From: JBBQRS01 sp038214535
GTDB lineage: Bacteria > Chloroflexota > Anaerolineae > CG2-30-64-16
NCBI GenBank assembly: GCA_038214535.1
Contig: JBBQRS010000038.1
Coordinates: forward strand, 1-40,212
Direction of reading: 5' to 3'
DNA length: 40,212 nucleotides
The translations under genes and the position numbers were made by a program. Positions within the stretch are counted from its first letter, which is position 1, and each line of letters begins with the position of its first letter. Shown here in pieces: positions 31,555 through 40,212 of the stretch. The notes beneath the pieces were generated by a model. The model saw only the letters and a program-made list of their open reading frames with translations, did not search any database and was not told where the DNA came from.

Positions 31555-34500
31555 TTACTTGGGCATTCCCGCCAGTGCGCCTTGCGCCGGTTGGTTTGCA
31601 ATGCCGAAGGCCGCCAGCTCCGTGCCGGGGTTGGTCAGGTTGAAGTTCAAGTTCCACAGGAACATCGGGCCAACCCACCCCCAGGATTTCGCCAGCTGAT
31701 AGGCGTTCACCAGATATTGCGCTTGTTCTTCCTTCGTCACGTCCCGCGCGTATTCGTAGCCAGCGACGGGGTTCGACTCAGATGCCCAACCGAACTCCGT
31801 GGGCCAGACACGCTTCCCCGCATCGCCGTTCGCAACCATCACGCCGCGATAGCGTTCCAGCGTGTCGCGGAAGAAGAAGCTGGGATGGTTCTTGAAGCTG
31901 GGTTCCGCCGGGTTGTTGTAACCGAACTTCGCATCGGGCGGGTTGTTGTACCCGCTGGGATGCGCGCCGAGCGCATCGAAGCAGCGCTTCGCGCCGGCGG
32001 CGTACATTCGTTGCAGATACACAACGTCGTCAATCGCGCGGCTGCCGTCATTGACGCCGGTGGGCGTCAGCGCGCCGGCGACGACTACCATGTTCGGATC
32101 GGCGGCTTTGATGGCCTGATACGCCTTGCACAGCATATCCACGTAGCGATTCGGGTCCAGCGGCTCGTTGCCCCATTCGTAGTGTAGATTCTGCTCGTTC
32201 CAGACCTCGATGGCCTTGACCCGGCCCTTATAACGTGCGGCAAACGCGCCCACGAAATCCGCGTAGTCCTGGTTATTTGCAGGCGGGCCTTCCACGCTGC
32301 GATCCGAACTGCCGGATCGCGCCCAGTCCGGCGCTTTGACGATGGAGGCCAGGATGTTCAGGCCGCCGCCGGAGAGGGTGTCCACGATGGTGTCCATGCC
32401 GCCCCAGCCGTATGCGCCCTTGCTGCCCTCGAAGTCCTTCCACGGTGCCTGGAACTTGGCCCAGTTGAACCCCATGCTCTGCGAGGTTCCGACGATGTAC
32501 CCCAGGTCGGCGCCGCCATACACCTGCGACTGCATACCATAGCCGAAATAGCCGCCTGCGGGCGGGTAGCTCGATGCCGGCTTGGCCGCCGGTTTCGCTG
32601 CTGCTGCGGCTGCGGGCTGAGCCTCGGCCGCCGGAGCGGCCGCAACGGCGACCGGCGCTTCGACCTCGATGACAGCCAGGCCGTCCACCGTCCCATTCAC
32701 CGAGACCAGATCGGCGGTGAGCCAACCGGGATCGCCCTCGAACGTGATCTGATACCAATCGCCGGCTTCGTTCGTGCCGGTGATGCGATAGGTTTCGCCG
32801 CGTCGCGCCTGGCCGATACGCCCATAGGCCGTGCTCGGCCCCGAGCGGATGTTCGCGGTCGCCGATGTCACGCTCAACTCGGCGAACTCCGGCGTGGCCG
32901 TAGGTTCGGGTGTCGGCGTGAATTCAGGAGTCGGAGTGAACACGGGGGTGTAGGTTGCAATGGGCACTATCACGCCGTCTTGCTGCGCCAACACGTTGCC
33001 GCGATCAATAATCGCTGCCTCGATAGCGATCTCGCCCTGCTCCTGCGGGGCCGTGATCGCGACGTTCGGGTCGCTCAGGGGCCGCAACTGGCTGATGACA
33101 TCACCGTTGCCGTTGCGCATCCGCCACTCGACGACGAAGTTGCTGTCCAGCAGCTTGAGCAGGCCCTGCTGAAAATCGCGCATCAGGGGCCAGAGGTCGG
33201 CGTCGGCTCCGCCTGCGGGCAGGTTTTCTAACGTGAAGCCCTGGATGTTGTAGTTCTTGAGGAGTTCGAGCTTGTGGCTCAGGCTCGCAGCGTTCTCCAG
33301 CCAGACGGTGCGCGCGTTGCCCTGGTCGTCCTGATACTTATAGGTATAGACGCCGATATTCGGATCGTAGACTAGCCCGCTGTTGGGGCGGGTGGCGACC
33401 AACGCCAGGTTCAGCGGCTGGCCGGGTTCGACTACATCCTGATCCGTCTCGATGCGCCCGAGCAACGGCGCGAGCGCATCGCTGAAATTTTTCTGCAACA
33501 GATATGCGCCGGCCTGCTCTACGCTTTGCCCATTAAGCACTAATTGCAGTTTGTAGCGATTGACCTGCCCGACCGCGTAATTCAGCAGGGCATCCAGTTG
33601 CCCGCCGGCCACGTACGCCTTCGGGTCTACCGGCGCAGGCACCTTCACGACATCGGCCAGCATGCCCAACGTCTGCCAGTCATATGAACCGGTATCCCAG
33701 CGATCTTCAGCAACCTGCACGGGCGGCTCGACGCGCACGCTCAGCGTTTTGCCCTGTTCGTGTAGTTTTTCGGATAGATCCTTGACGAACTGGTTGAACT
33801 CGCCGCGCAGGTTGGGGTCCAGTCCGCGGTAATCAATGTCCACGCCTTCGTAGAGATTGGCGACGGCCAGGTCTACCAGCGCGTTGATATGCGCATCACG
33901 TTGAGCGCTATCCACCAGCATATTCGCCAGTAGGTCATTGCGCACGACCGGTCCTTCGTAGTTGCGGATGACCGGCATCACGGCATACGCGCCGCGGGCC
34001 TGGTCGAACGCCGCGTCGAGCGCACCGGCAATCGTGCCGTTGTCGCTCAGGCTGAGGCCGGTCGCGTTCACCACGGCCAGCGCGCCTTGCCCATCGGAGG
34101 GGATGCTCGCCGCTTGCTCAAGGTCTGCGCCGACGACGGAGGGCTGCGGGTTCGTTTGCATCACGGCCAGCGAACCCGGCACAGCCGGCACCTTCGATTC
34201 GATCATGTCGTCTTCACGGATGATCGAGTGGGGCAGCCATTGCCATGTCTGGCTTGTCGGTTCCCACGTGTAAAGGTCCAGCGTCTCATACGGTTCGCTG
34301 TCATTGGGAATGGGCAGCGTCCAGGTTGACTCGTTGGGCGCAGCGCCACTGAGCGTCAAGGCATAGTAGGGGCTTTTCATCACCAGGCTTGCAGGCAATG
34401 CCTGCGCCGCGGCCCGCAGCTTTGCGCCGCCATTCCCGGAGAGGAAGTCAATGCGCGGTACGGACGCCAACGCAGCCCGGAAGGGCGCGCTGAACGTGCC

Positions 34501-34728
34501 GGGCGCGAAAATGACCTGTGTGCCGTCCAGGTCGCTGATCGTGCCACCCGCCTCGGCAATGCGCGTCGCGCCGAGATCGGCGACGCGCTGCCCGACTGAG
34601 ACCGGCGGCAGGAGTAGCGCCAGGACCAACAGGCCCGGGATCACCACAAAATCAATGATGCGGGAGTTTCGTTTCTGTTCAAGCCACCCGAGTGGGCGCG
34701 AGGTATTTCCGGTTTCCGTCACTGCCAT
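31555..34728 (-). CDS. Membrane-anchored GH18-like, SH3b and GH multidomain protein
   Basis: A 1,057-residue protein: anchor helix (about 24-44, IIDFVVIPGLLVLALLLPP), beta region, GH18-like barrel (about 205-530), Thr/Pro linker (VFTPTPEFTPTPEPTATPEF), SH3b (about 640-700), Ala/Pro linker and a clan-A-like barrel (about 745-1057) with WNEQN and WPTEFGW glutamates. In the GH18-like part the DxxDxDxE signature reads GVDIDYRGL: D297 and D299 remain but the catalytic Glu is R301, so this barrel is probably a binding or scaffold domain. The C-terminal barrel keeps both glutamates. Start ATG 34728 follows GAGGAG by 12 bases; a TTG at 34740 directly abuts that site. The fusion suggests a cell-wall or polysaccharide-acting surface protein. 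Confidence 0.8.
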   Translation of the reverse strand: MAVTETGNTSRPLGWLEQKRNSRIIDFVVIPGLLVLALLLPPVSVGQRVADLGATRIAEAGGTISDLDGTQVIFAPGTFSAPFRAALASVPRIDFLSGNGGAKLRAAAQALPASLVMKSPYYALTLSGAAPNESTWTLPIPNDSEPYETLDLYTWEPTSQTWQWLPHSIIREDDMIESKVPAVPGSLAVMQTNPQPSVVGADLEQAASIPSDGQGALAVVNATGLSLSDNGTIAGALDAAFDQARGAYAVMPVIRNYEGPVVRNDLLANMLVDSAQRDAHINALVDLAVANLYEGVDIDYRGLDPNLRGEFNQFVKDLSEKLHEQGKTLSVRVEPPVQVAEDRWDTGSYDWQTLGMLADVVKVPAPVDPKAYVAGGQLDALLNYAVGQVNRYKLQLVLNGQSVEQAGAYLLQKNFSDALAPLLGRIETDQDVVEPGQPLNLALVATRPNSGLVYDPNIGVYTYKYQDDQGNARTVWLENAASLSHKLELLKNYNIQGFTLENLPAGGADADLWPLMRDFQQGLLKLLDSNFVVEWRMRNGNGDVISQLRPLSDPNVAITAPQEQGEIAIEAAIIDRGNVLAQQDGVIVPIATYTPVFTPTPEFTPTPEPTATPEFAELSVTSATANIRSGPSTAYGRIGQARRGETYRITGTNEAGDWYQITFEGDPGWLTADLVSVNGTVDGLAVIEVEAPVAVAAAPAAEAQPAAAAAAKPAAKPASSYPPAGGYFGYGMQSQVYGGADLGYIVGTSQSMGFNWAKFQAPWKDFEGSKGAYGWGGMDTIVDTLSGGGLNILASIVKAPDWARSGSSDRSVEGPPANNQDYADFVGAFAARYKGRVKAIEVWNEQNLHYEWGNEPLDPNRYVDMLCKAYQAIKAADPNMVVVAGALTPTGVNDGSRAIDDVVYLQRMYAAGAKRCFDALGAHPSGYNNPPDAKFGYNNPAEPSFKNHPSFFFRDTLERYRGVMVANGDAGKRVWPTEFGWASESNPVAGYEYARDVTKEEQAQYLVNAYQLAKSWGWVGPMFLWNLNFNLTNPGTELAAFGIANQPAQGALAGMPK

Positions 34729-35043
34729 CGCTGCTCTCAACTCCTCAATTTAGTTCTACGTTGTTCATTCCGGACCCACGATAGGCCAACGCGCGCGCAC
34801 GCATCCCCGATCTTCCTGAAAGATGGGACGTCTTTGGGAAGGCTGTTGTTTGCGTTAAGCACTGATTATTGCCTGCAAGGAGACGTTGCGTGCAAGCCCG
34901 TCGCGATGTGAGGCTGGATTGCTTGGTAGCAGCGCCGGAGGCGCCACCCTCGGCCTCGGTCATTCGTTTGGGTACTCCAGAACGGCCGGATTTTCAGGAT
35001 GTTATCCGCAGAATGTCCGATTCCTCTTCGGACATTGGTTGCC

Positions 35044-35072
35044 ACTATAGCACACGGATTGTGATTTGGCAA
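35044..35072 (-). promoter_or_regulatory. Predicted minus-strand promoter of the multidomain gene
   Basis: TTGCCA (35072-35067) and TATAGT (35049-35044), 17 bases apart, on the minus strand. Transcription would start near 35037 with a leader of about 310 bases (34729-35037). That leader holds a GC-rich hairpin near 34925-34949 and no gene I can support. Confidence 0.55.
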
Positions 35073-35081
35073 AGAACACTC

Positions 35082-35110
35082 TGGACGTTCGTGAACTCCC
35101 GTGCTATACT
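35082..35110 (+). promoter_or_regulatory. Predicted extended -10 promoter
   Basis: TGGACG (35082-35087), 17-base spacer, TATACT (35105-35110) preceded by TG-n, an extended -10. The start point would fall near 35117, only about ten bases before the ATG at 35128, so the message is nearly leaderless, which agrees with the absence of a Shine-Dalgarno there. Confidence 0.55.
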
Positions 35111-35127
35111 CCGATCCCAACAAGCCT

Positions 35128-36474
35128 ATGTCTCACCAGAACAGAAATCAATGGATCACCTACGCGCTCCTGGTCGGATTCTTAATCCTGACCGTGGCCG
35201 GTATTGTGCTGCTTGCGGGCTATTTTTCGGGCCGTCAGCGTGCAACCGTACAAATGCCGACGCAATCGGCGCTTGCTGCCGTTGAGGCGGCCGGCGTTGC
35301 GCCCGATCTCGCGGTGTTGACGCTGGCCGGCGAGGATGACGAGCGGATTGTTCGCGCCGCGCGCGACGCCGGTGAACTTGAAACGGCCTACGCCGGGCTG
35401 GCTTACAGCACCTTACTCCCCGACAGCTCGCGCAGCGGCCTCTGGCTGTTGCTCGCGAATGACCTCGTCAAGCAACCAGACCCCGGTCGCGCCCTCATCG
35501 CTTATGGCGCCGCGATGGACATGGCTGCCCTCGCGCCTGAGTTGAGCGATCTCTCGCGCGCCGATATTTCGCTTCAGGCCGCCGATGGCTATGCTGCGCT
35601 GGAAGCTCAGCCGGCGGCGCAGCTTGCGCTGACCCAGGCGGAAGAACTCGCGCGTAACGGCCTCGCGCTGTTGCCGGCGCAACGCCGCACGATCCTTGCG
35701 CGGGTGATCGCGGCGCTGCGCAAAGCGGGCGATACGGACGCTGCAAACGCCCTGAACGCGCAGCTCGCGACGGCCGGCGCAGGTTCCGGGGTGCAAATCA
35801 GCCCACCAGAGCCGATTCTTGCAAGCCTGCGGGGCAGCATCGTCCTGCCGCCAGAAGTCGCGGCGGCGATTGCGCAGCGCCAGGGGGCCGCCGCCACGCT
35901 CGCCGCGCGCTGGCTTTCTGCGGAGGCAGAGGAACGCACGGCGCTGGCCTCGGCGCTGGGCGACGCTCTGCTGACCGAAGACGAGGCGCGGGTGAACGCA
36001 TACGCCCGCCTGGGCGACTTGACCGACGCGGACCGGTTGGCGTTGCTTTACGATCAGGCTGCCTGGCAGACGATCAAATACCGGGTCGCAAACCGGGCCT
36101 ATGGCGTCTCGCTTGTGCTGGCCTGGGAAGCGCAGGCCGATGCCATCGCACAAACATTGGTTTCGGCGTATACTGAACTCATCAACGCTTATGGTCGCCG
36201 GTTGGATACGTTGGACGCGGCTTCGCTCGACGCGGCACGCGTCGAGCTGCTTCGGCAGGGTTTGCTCTGGTCGCGCCTGGGCCTCTTCCCCGGTGATGCC
36301 GGTGGGGAGCTTGGTCGGCAACTTGTCGAGGCTTCCGATCAGCTTCGCCAGCGTCTCGGTAACGTCGGGCTGCGTATCGAGTTGAATGATGCGCCCGGTG
36401 CGCCGTTCTATATCCTGCGCAGCGCCGATGTGCCGGCTTCGCAGGGGCAGGCAGGCAGCCAGGGTGATGGATAA
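35128..36474 (+). CDS. Membrane-anchored Ala-rich helical protein of unknown function
   Basis: A 448-residue protein I do not recognise. One N-terminal transmembrane helix (about 10-34, ITYALLVGFLILTVAGIVLLAGY) is followed by a long, Ala/Leu-rich, probably all-helical extracytoplasmic region. Segments such as ARDAGELETAYAGLAYSTLL, RALIAYGAAMDMAALAPELS and QLALTQAEELARNGLALLPA have the spacing of TPR-like helical hairpins. The end (FYILRSADVPASQGQAGSQG) is a flexible tail. No catalytic motif seen. I chose the ATG at 35128 because the -10 box overlaps the earlier start at 35101. It is divergent from the multidomain hydrolase gene, sharing an intergenic region with two promoters. Confidence 0.65.
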   Translation: MSHQNRNQWITYALLVGFLILTVAGIVLLAGYFSGRQRATVQMPTQSALAAVEAAGVAPDLAVLTLAGEDDERIVRAARDAGELETAYAGLAYSTLLPDSSRSGLWLLLANDLVKQPDPGRALIAYGAAMDMAALAPELSDLSRADISLQAADGYAALEAQPAAQLALTQAEELARNGLALLPAQRRTILARVIAALRKAGDTDAANALNAQLATAGAGSGVQISPPEPILASLRGSIVLPPEVAAAIAQRQGAAATLAARWLSAEAEERTALASALGDALLTEDEARVNAYARLGDLTDADRLALLYDQAAWQTIKYRVANRAYGVSLVLAWEAQADAIAQTLVSAYTELINAYGRRLDTLDAASLDAARVELLRQGLLWSRLGLFPGDAGGELGRQLVEASDQLRQRLGNVGLRIELNDAPGAPFYILRSADVPASQGQAGSQGDG

Positions 36475-36526
36475 ATCTTTAAGCTAACTCGTAGGCGATT
36501 CGTCGGCAAAACGTATGGCTGGTTCA

Positions 36527-36555
36527 TTGACAATCAAGCTATTGCAGCATATACT
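36527..36555 (+). promoter_or_regulatory. Strong predicted sigma-70 promoter
   Basis: TTGACA (36527-36532, perfect) and TATACT (36550-36555, five of six) with ideal 17-base spacing. Transcription would begin near 36562. It reads into a structured stretch with a terminator at 36645-36678 and then into the SWIM gene. Confidence 0.65.
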
Positions 36556-36561
36556 TACTTT

Positions 36562-36678
36562 AACAACTCATTAAGAGGATTCACAGCAAACCCTGATGCT
36601 CAAACTGATATTCAAAAGTTGTTACTTGACCAAGAATGCCCCTGGCACCGGAGCGCGTTGAGCGCTGCGGTGCTTTTT
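36562..36678 (+). ncRNA. Candidate small RNA or attenuated leader
   Basis: Between the promoter above and an intrinsic terminator lies about 117 bases of AT-rich sequence. Its first bases (TAACAACT, 36561-36568) pair exactly with AGTTGTTA (36617-36624), so the 5' end would be closed by a stem at the predicted transcription start. It matches no riboswitch or housekeeping RNA that I know. It could be a free small RNA or a leader that controls the SWIM gene 55 bases downstream. A competing reading is a decayed protein frame running through the same bases (open from 36475 to 36772, no normal start codon). Confidence 0.4.
36645..36678 (+). terminator. Intrinsic terminator upstream of the SWIM gene
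   Basis: GCACCGGAGCGC (36645-36656) pairs with GCGCTGCGGTGC (36662-36673) at 11 of 12 positions with a five-base loop, followed by TTTTT (36674-36678). It is the best-formed intrinsic terminator in this part of the window. Confidence 0.65.
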
Positions 36679-36733
36679 GCAAACGGCTCGGACGGGCGTT
36701 TCCCGTCCATATCCCAGCAGGGAGGCACACTAA

Positions 36734-36985
36734 ATGGATTCGGCGACATACGCCAAAATCATCACGAAGTCTAACGAATACGCTCAACAGCCAGAGAGAA
36801 TCAGCTTCGCCAGGTTTGAAGTTGACTTCACCGGGAAGCACCAGAATTACCATGTCGTTTATGACCATGGCGAGTGGCATTGCGAATGCGACTTCTTTGC
36901 TCAGCGAGGGATTTGCAGCCACACCATGACCCTGGAAAAAGTCCTCGGTGTGATGCTTGAGCAACACGAACCTGTTACTGTTTGA
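36734..36985 (+). CDS. Small SWIM-type zinc-finger protein
   Basis: An 83-residue protein whose centre is a SWIM zinc finger, CxCx(n)CxH: HCECDFFAQRGICSHTMTLEKVL (C50, C52, C60 and H62 approximately). The N-terminal half (ARFEVDFTGKHQNYHVVY) supplies the beta strands that precede the finger in this family. SWIM domains bind DNA, RNA or proteins. Stand-alone copies of this size are seen in Chloroflexota; their role is unknown. GGGAGG lies eight bases before the ATG. A promoter and terminator upstream suggest attenuation, and a terminator at 37072-37127 ends it. Confidence 0.8.
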   Translation: MDSATYAKIITKSNEYAQQPERISFARFEVDFTGKHQNYHVVYDHGEWHCECDFFAQRGICSHTMTLEKVLGVMLEQHEPVTV

Positions 36986-37071
36986 TCGTTATCACCGTTT
37001 CGGATAGCCGTCGAGGGCGTCTGCGCCAAATCTCAGGCTAAAGGCGTTCTCCGGCAACTGATGGACACAGG

Positions 37072-37127
37072 TCGGGCGGGAGCGCCGACGCCTTTATAGG
37101 CGGGGGTGTTTCCCGTCCGATTTTTTT
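37072..37127 (+). terminator. Intrinsic terminator between SWIM and flippase genes
   Basis: TCGGGCGGGA (37072-37081) pairs with TCCCGTCCGA (37111-37120) at nine of ten positions, enclosing a smaller hairpin (CGCC-TTTATA-GGCG, 37089-37102), and is followed by TTTTTTT (37121-37127). Confidence 0.65.
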
Positions 37128-37153
37128 ATCCGCAATTTGTAGCTGGAGGCTGT

Positions 37154-38149
<996 letters not shown>

Positions 38150-38198
38150 TCGTGCGGATTGCGTTGGTAATGACGATTCACAGTGGAGGATCCTTCGA

Positions 38199-39566
38199 AT
38201 GAAGAATATCGCAGTTATCGGGACAGGTTACGTTGGTCTGGTCACCGGCACCTGTTTTTCCGATCTCGGCAATCGGGTGGTTTGTATAGATATTGATGAG
38301 GAGAAGATCGAGACGCTCTGTTCCGGCGGCGTGCCGATTTACGAGCCGGGCCTGAACGATGTGATTCGCCGTAATGTGGCGGCGGGTCGCCTTGATTTTA
38401 CGACCTCGTATGCCGAGGGGTTGCGCGATGCTGAATTCGCCTTCATTGCCGTCGGCACGCCCTCCGGCGTGGATGGCGAGGCCGATCTGCAATACGTGCG
38501 GATGGCCGCCGAGACTATCGCCGAGACGATGACCTCGCCGCTGATCATCATCAACAAGAGCACGGTGCCGGTGGGCACGGGCGACTGGGTAGCCGACATC
38601 ATCCGCAAGCACCAGCGTGAGCCGATTCCGTTCGCCGTGGTGTCCTGTCCCGAGTTCTTGCGTGAAGGGTCGGCGTTGGCCGACTTCATGAGCCCCGACC
38701 GGGTTGTCCTCGGTTCGCTCGATCGTGATGCCGCTGAGAAGGTGGCCCAGCTCCACCTGCCGTTGCGCGCACCGATCGTGTTGACCGATCTCCGCACGGC
38801 AGAGATGATCAAGTACGCCTCCAACGCCTTCCTCGCCACGCGGATTTCGTTCATCAACGAGATCGCGGCGATTTGCGAACGCCTGGGCGCCGACGTCAAA
38901 GAAGTCGCCGCCGGTATGGGCTATGATAAGCGCATTGGGCGGGCGTTTCTTGACGCGGGCGTCGGGTTCGGAGGGAGCTGCTTCCCCAAGGATGTCAAGG
39001 CCCTGGAATACATGGGGCTGCTCCACGGGGCGCACCCTGCATTGCTGCGCGCTGTCATGGAAATCAACCGTGACCAGCGCCGGCAGGTCGTCCACAAACT
39101 GCGCGAGTCACTCGGCAGCCTCGACGGTCGCAAGATCGGGCTGATGGGGCTCGCGTTCAAGCCTAACACGGACGACATGCGCGACGCCCCCAGCGTCGAG
39201 GTGGCGAACATGCTGCTGCGCGAAGGGGCGCAGGTGTGGGGGTATGACCCCGTATCTGCCCACGTCGCCGGGCGGATCATCCCGGAGATGCATCTTGCGT
39301 CCAGCGTATATGAATTGGCCGAGGACGCCGACGCGCTGATCCTGCTCACCGAATGGAATGAGTTCAAGAACCTTGATCTCGCGCGGATCCATGATGCGAT
39401 GCGCATCCCCCTCATCGTGGATGGGCGGAACATCTACGAGCCGCAGATCATGCGCGATGCCGGTTTTGTGTATTACGGCATCGGCCGCGGCTACACCGCG
39501 CCCACCGAGACTCCCTCTGAACTACCCGCCACACCGCAGCCCGATTCGGCCGGGAGGTCCATGTGA
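38199..39566 (+). CDS. ugd: UDP-glucose 6-dehydrogenase
   Basis: A 455-residue enzyme that oxidises UDP-glucose to UDP-glucuronate with two NAD+, supplying precursor for surface polysaccharides. The Rossmann motif GTGYVGLVTG is at residues 8-17, the acidic strand end is CIDIDEEKI, and the catalytic cysteine is C261 in GVGFGGSCFPKD. The NAD- and UDP-binding domains are both complete (AEMIKYASNAFLATRISFIN, MGLAFKPNTDDMRDAPS). GGAGG lies nine bases before the ATG. The short C-terminal tail is Pro/Thr-rich. The stop overlaps the M16 peptidase start (GTGA), an arrangement that couples translation. Members of the same superfamily act on UDP-ManNAc, but the residues seen fit Ugd best. Confidence 0.92.
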   Translation: MKNIAVIGTGYVGLVTGTCFSDLGNRVVCIDIDEEKIETLCSGGVPIYEPGLNDVIRRNVAAGRLDFTTSYAEGLRDAEFAFIAVGTPSGVDGEADLQYVRMAAETIAETMTSPLIIINKSTVPVGTGDWVADIIRKHQREPIPFAVVSCPEFLREGSALADFMSPDRVVLGSLDRDAAEKVAQLHLPLRAPIVLTDLRTAEMIKYASNAFLATRISFINEIAAICERLGADVKEVAAGMGYDKRIGRAFLDAGVGFGGSCFPKDVKALEYMGLLHGAHPALLRAVMEINRDQRRQVVHKLRESLGSLDGRKIGLMGLAFKPNTDDMRDAPSVEVANMLLREGAQVWGYDPVSAHVAGRIIPEMHLASSVYELAEDADALILLTEWNEFKNLDLARIHDAMRIPLIVDGRNIYEPQIMRDAGFVYYGIGRGYTAPTETPSELPATPQPDSAGRSM

Positions 39567-40212
39567 ACGACGGCGCGCGCAGCATTACAAAGACGTGTTT
39601 GGATAACGGGCTGACCGTGGTGATGCGTGAAATGCACCACGCGCCGGTCACCAGCTTCTGGGTGTGGTATCGCGTGGGCGGGCGAAACGAGGGCATGGGC
39701 GTCACCGGCATCTCACACTGGGTCGAGCATATGCTCTTCAAAGGCACGCCTGACTATCCGAAAGGCAAGTTTGATAAGGCTGTGGCCCGCGAGGGCGGCC
39801 AGTTCAACGGCCTCACCTGGATTGATTTCACGACCTTCTTCGAGACGCTGCCCGCCGATCGGATTGATCTGGCGTTGCGCGTCGAATCCGATCGGATGCG
39901 CAACGCGATGTTTGATCCGCAGGAAACCGAGCTGGAGCGCACGGTCATCATCTCGGAGCGGCAGGGCAACGAGAATGAACCGGAGTTCCTGCTCAGCGAG
40001 TCCTTGCAGGCGGCGGCGTTCCAGGCTCACCCCTACCGTAATTCGGTCATTGGCTGGCAGGCCGATCTCGAAACGATGACGCGCGACCAACTGTTCGCGC
40101 ATTACCAGACTTACTACAAGCCGAATCATGCGATCGTCGCCGTCGCCGGCGATTTTCAGCCGGCGGAAATGTTGGCGCGCATCGAGGAGCTTTTCGGGGG
40201 GATTCCCGCCGG
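39563..40212 (+). CDS. M16 family zinc metallopeptidase, 3' end beyond window
   Basis: The first 216 residues of an insulinase-like peptidase. The inverted zinc motif HxxEH is H52-W-V-E55-H56 (GISHWVEHMLFKG) and the third ligand E132 lies exactly 76 residues after H56 (VIISERQG). FNGLTWIDFTTFFETLP corresponds to the substrate-binding NAxT segment. No signal peptide is seen. The GTG start at 39563 overlaps the ugd stop and follows GGGAGG by five bases. Processing peptidases of this class often come as active/inactive pairs, so a second M16 gene may follow outside the window. Confidence 0.88.
   Translation, partial: MNDGARSITKTCLDNGLTVVMREMHHAPVTSFWVWYRVGGRNEGMGVTGISHWVEHMLFKGTPDYPKGKFDKAVAREGGQFNGLTWIDFTTFFETLPADRIDLALRVESDRMRNAMFDPQETELERTVIISERQGNENEPEFLLSESLQAAAFQAHPYRNSVIGWQADLETMTRDQLFAHYQTYYKPNHAIVAVAGDFQPAEMLARIEELFGGIPA

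Noticed and set aside
35413..36321. Minus-strand frame of 302 codons
   Set aside because: Shadow of the Ala-rich anchored protein; Arg/Gln-rich text typical of antisense translation.
36575..36610. c-di-GMP (GEMM) riboswitch suggested by CACAGCAAACC
   Set aside because: The conserved second stem and GGACGCAAAGCC motif are missing.

Overview
The window looks like a chromosomal segment of a GC-rich bacterium, most likely a Chloroflexota (Anaerolineae-like) heterotroph. The grounds are the secreted proteins with Thr/Pro-rich (PTPTATPE-type) linkers joined to SH3b and TIM-barrel hydrolase domains, the Tat-lipoprotein sugar-binding protein with an Ala/Pro/Glu linker, a small SWIM zinc-finger protein, and hairpin-rich interspersed repeats. 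This is inference from protein style; there is no rRNA here. Only one RNA gene is certain, a tRNA-Val(CAC).

Layout. (1) 1-3944: glycerate 2-kinase (+), then on the minus strand a PhyH-type dioxygenase and a two-gene unit of a TetR regulator (LmrA/YxaF type) with an NAD(P)-binding reductase. (2) 4124-10742, minus strand, five tightly packed genes: Gfo/Idh/MocA dehydrogenase, iron-type alcohol dehydrogenase, LarA-like nickel-pincer racemase/epimerase, xylose-isomerase-like TIM barrel and a D-apionate lactonase homologue. (3) 11392-17100, plus strand, divergent from (2): ABC sugar-binding lipoprotein, two permeases, a UroD-superfamily protein and a second Gfo/Idh/MocA oxidoreductase carrying a Cys cluster. 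(4) 17116-20112, minus: esterase-type hydrolase, NagB-like isomerase/deaminase, PfkB kinase. (5) 20295-24929, plus: GH95 (alpha-L-fucosidase/L-galactosidase family) and GH36 alpha-galactosidase. (6) 25081-27292: two broken genes ending tail-to-tail at about 25898, a membrane protein (+) and a large DEAD/DEAH helicase (-), each with a frameshift. (7) tRNA-Val and its flanking hairpin. (8) 28002-34728, minus: four secreted or anchored proteins built from SH3b, GH18-like and clan-A-like hydrolase modules, clearly partly paralogous. (9) 35128-40212, plus: anchored Ala-rich protein, a possible small RNA, SWIM protein, flippase-like membrane protein, UDP-glucose 6-dehydrogenase and the start of an M16 zinc peptidase.

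How it fits together. Regions 2-5 read as one plant-polysaccharide sugar utilisation locus: GH95 and GH36 release sugars, the esterase may remove acyl groups, the ABC importer (its ATPase is not here) brings sugars in, and the dehydrogenase/lactonase/racemase/TIM-barrel set oxidises and rearranges a sugar acid. The lactonase family and a GFO dehydrogenase suggest D-apiose, a sugar of rhamnogalacturonan-II and apiogalacturonan, but a LarA-type nickel enzyme and an iron-ADH are not part of the apionate routes I know. That combination is the best candidate here for something undescribed. All functions are inferred from sequence motifs; no similarity search was run.
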